Assembly: GCA_003024985.2 (NCBI GenBank)
Contig: PXIH01S0018005.1
Strand: one strand, 5' to 3'
Origin: Euperipatoides rowelli
Taxonomy: Eukaryota; Onychophora; Udeonychophora; Euonychophora; Peripatopsidae
DNA length: 18,893 bases
Part shown: positions 18,211 through 18,893 of the stretch, piece after piece
Layout of the letters: every line of letters begins with the position of its first letter
Numbering within the stretch: position 1 is the stretch's first letter
The notes under the pieces: model-generated
Databases searched by the model: none
What the model saw: the letters and a program-made list of their open reading frames with translations, nothing else
What the model was told of the DNA's origin: nothing
Made by a program: the position numbers and the translations under genes

Positions 18211-18633
18211 AACTAAAAAGACTTCATGTAGACATTGTAATCCTAAAGAACATTTATTTCACTTTTATAAGGCCAAATATGGAATATTTGCTCCCCGGTA
18301 TGGTCAAATGCTATAACTATTTCTCAATCCAATTCTTTAGAATCCATCCAACAGAGACCTGTTAGAGTTATTCTGGGGCATCAGTACACATCATACCAGG
18401 AAGCTCTTTATCTATTACAGCTTCAAACACTAAAAGATAAGATAAATTATTTGTTTGAAATATTCTCTTTGTCCTTCTCTGCTGAGTTAAAAAATAAACT
18501 TTCTTCATAGAATTTAGAAACATATCCACACAATACTAGAGGATCAACTAAACTTCAAAGAAAATATATTAGGACTAGAAGATATCAAACTTCAACCATG
18601 CCTAACATTAATTTTGTAGCACACTCTAGCTAA
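18211..18633 (+). pseudogene. LINE C-terminal region
   Basis: After another frameshift the thumb and C-terminal sequence resumes: KLKRLHVDIVILKNIYFTF, then IRPNMEY and a frame change. SNSLESIQQRPVRVILGHQY, TSYQEALYLLQLQTLKDKI and NYLFEIFSLSFSAELKNKL follow, and a TAG lies at about 18508. The same frame then continues with NTRGSTKLQRKYIRTRRYQ to the natural-looking TAA at 18631-18633. The QRPVRVILG..YTSYQEAL block is diagnostic of CR1/L2-like LINE C-termini. Confidence 0.8.
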
Positions 18634-18843
18634 ATGAGGAATTTAAGTTTATTTTTGTAATTATTCCTTATTTTCTTTCTTTGTTGAACTGACATTTTTT
18701 AATTTGTTTTTAACACATTTATATATTGTAATCTGATTCATTTGTAAGGCATTACCATATCCTTTATTGGGCTAGGTAACGTCTAAACTAGTCTACTCAT
18801 TTCTAATTTATGTTTAAATTTAGGTTTGAATAATAAACACTTT
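18634..18843 (+). other. LINE 3' untranslated tail
   Basis: About 200 bases of T-rich sequence follow the ORF stop, including TTATTGGGCTAGGTAACGTC (about 18764-18783), and run to AATAATAAACACTTTTAG. An AATAAA at about 18831 could act as a poly(A) signal. The exact insertion end and target duplication cannot be set because no 5' boundary is known. Confidence 0.45.
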
Positions 18844-18893
18844 TAGTAACTTATTTTATTGTCCATTTGAAGTGAAACAAATCATCGCTAAAC

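Larger units (their letters stand above)
15895..18843 (+). mobile_element. Degenerate CR1/L2-group non-LTR retrotransposon (LINE)
   Basis: The pieces of a single LINE ORF2-like protein follow in the correct order on one strand: AP-endonuclease (about 15895-16620), linker (about 16620-17230), reverse transcriptase (17244-18210), C-terminal region (about 18270-18633) and an AT-rich 3' tail. The pattern (LYTNARS endonuclease start, NGVPQGSVLG in the RT, and a C-terminus with QRPVRVILGHQYTSYQEAL) fits the CR1/L2/Crack/Daphne group of the Jockey superfamily. The frame is broken by many stops and shifts, so it encodes no active enzyme. The 5' end and any ORF1 were not found; the copy is probably 5'-truncated, as most genomic LINE copies are. 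No long A tail is present, consistent with this group, whose 3' ends often lack one. The element reaches almost to the window edge. Confidence 0.88.

Noticed and set aside
1-18893. CRISPR arrays, tRNA or rRNA genes
   Set aside because: No direct-repeat/spacer pattern, no GGTTCGA-type arms with cloverleaf context and no rRNA core words were seen; the 50-bp array has no unique spacers.

Overview
This is an AT-rich window from a eukaryotic, almost certainly animal, nuclear genome. By eye it is about two thirds A+T, with long A/T runs, G and C homopolymers and frequent TAGGC or GCCTA words. There are no bacterial operons, no long intact ORFs and no recognisable RNA genes. The identifiable content is decayed animal-type transposons: hAT-like non-autonomous elements, a foldback element, a pogo/Tigger-like fragment and a CR1/L2-group LINE. 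The repeat types and base composition suit a marine invertebrate, but I cannot name the species.

Layout. Bases 1-4.9 kb are intergenic or intronic sequence with hairpins, a TGCGATC motif cluster, G/C tracts and one short, more complex block (about 2.8-3.1 kb). At 4935-7180 lies the most striking structure: a foldback-type element. Its long inverted arms contain a 50-bp tandem repeat, expanded to five units on the left and about one and a half on the right, and a 372-bp hAT-like MITE with imperfect 8-bp target duplications sits in its middle. Bases 7.98-8.71 kb form a less AT-biased, homeodomain-site-rich block that looks like a candidate cis-regulatory element. From 9.5 to 12.2 kb there are three further inverted-repeat MITE-like elements. 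From 11.7 to 13.2 kb four diverged copies of another repeat occur, with one MITE inserted between the first two. A 617-bp hAT-like element lies at 14069-14685.

From 15.9 kb to the right edge is a plus-strand non-LTR retrotransposon with AP-endonuclease, reverse transcriptase, C-terminal region and 3' tail in the expected order. It is dead: several frameshifts, tryptophan codons turned into TGA, and altered catalytic positions in the endonuclease.

Host-gene evidence is thin. A plus-strand 41-nt candidate first exon (9867-9907, perfect CAG/GTAAGT donor) and a plus-strand candidate terminal exon (from 15181, good acceptor, AATAAA about 100 nt after the stop) are phase-compatible. A minus-strand 55-nt candidate first exon (12589 to 12535) encodes a signal-peptide-like sequence and ends at a GTAAGT donor. 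All three need transcript evidence. No complete gene can be called.
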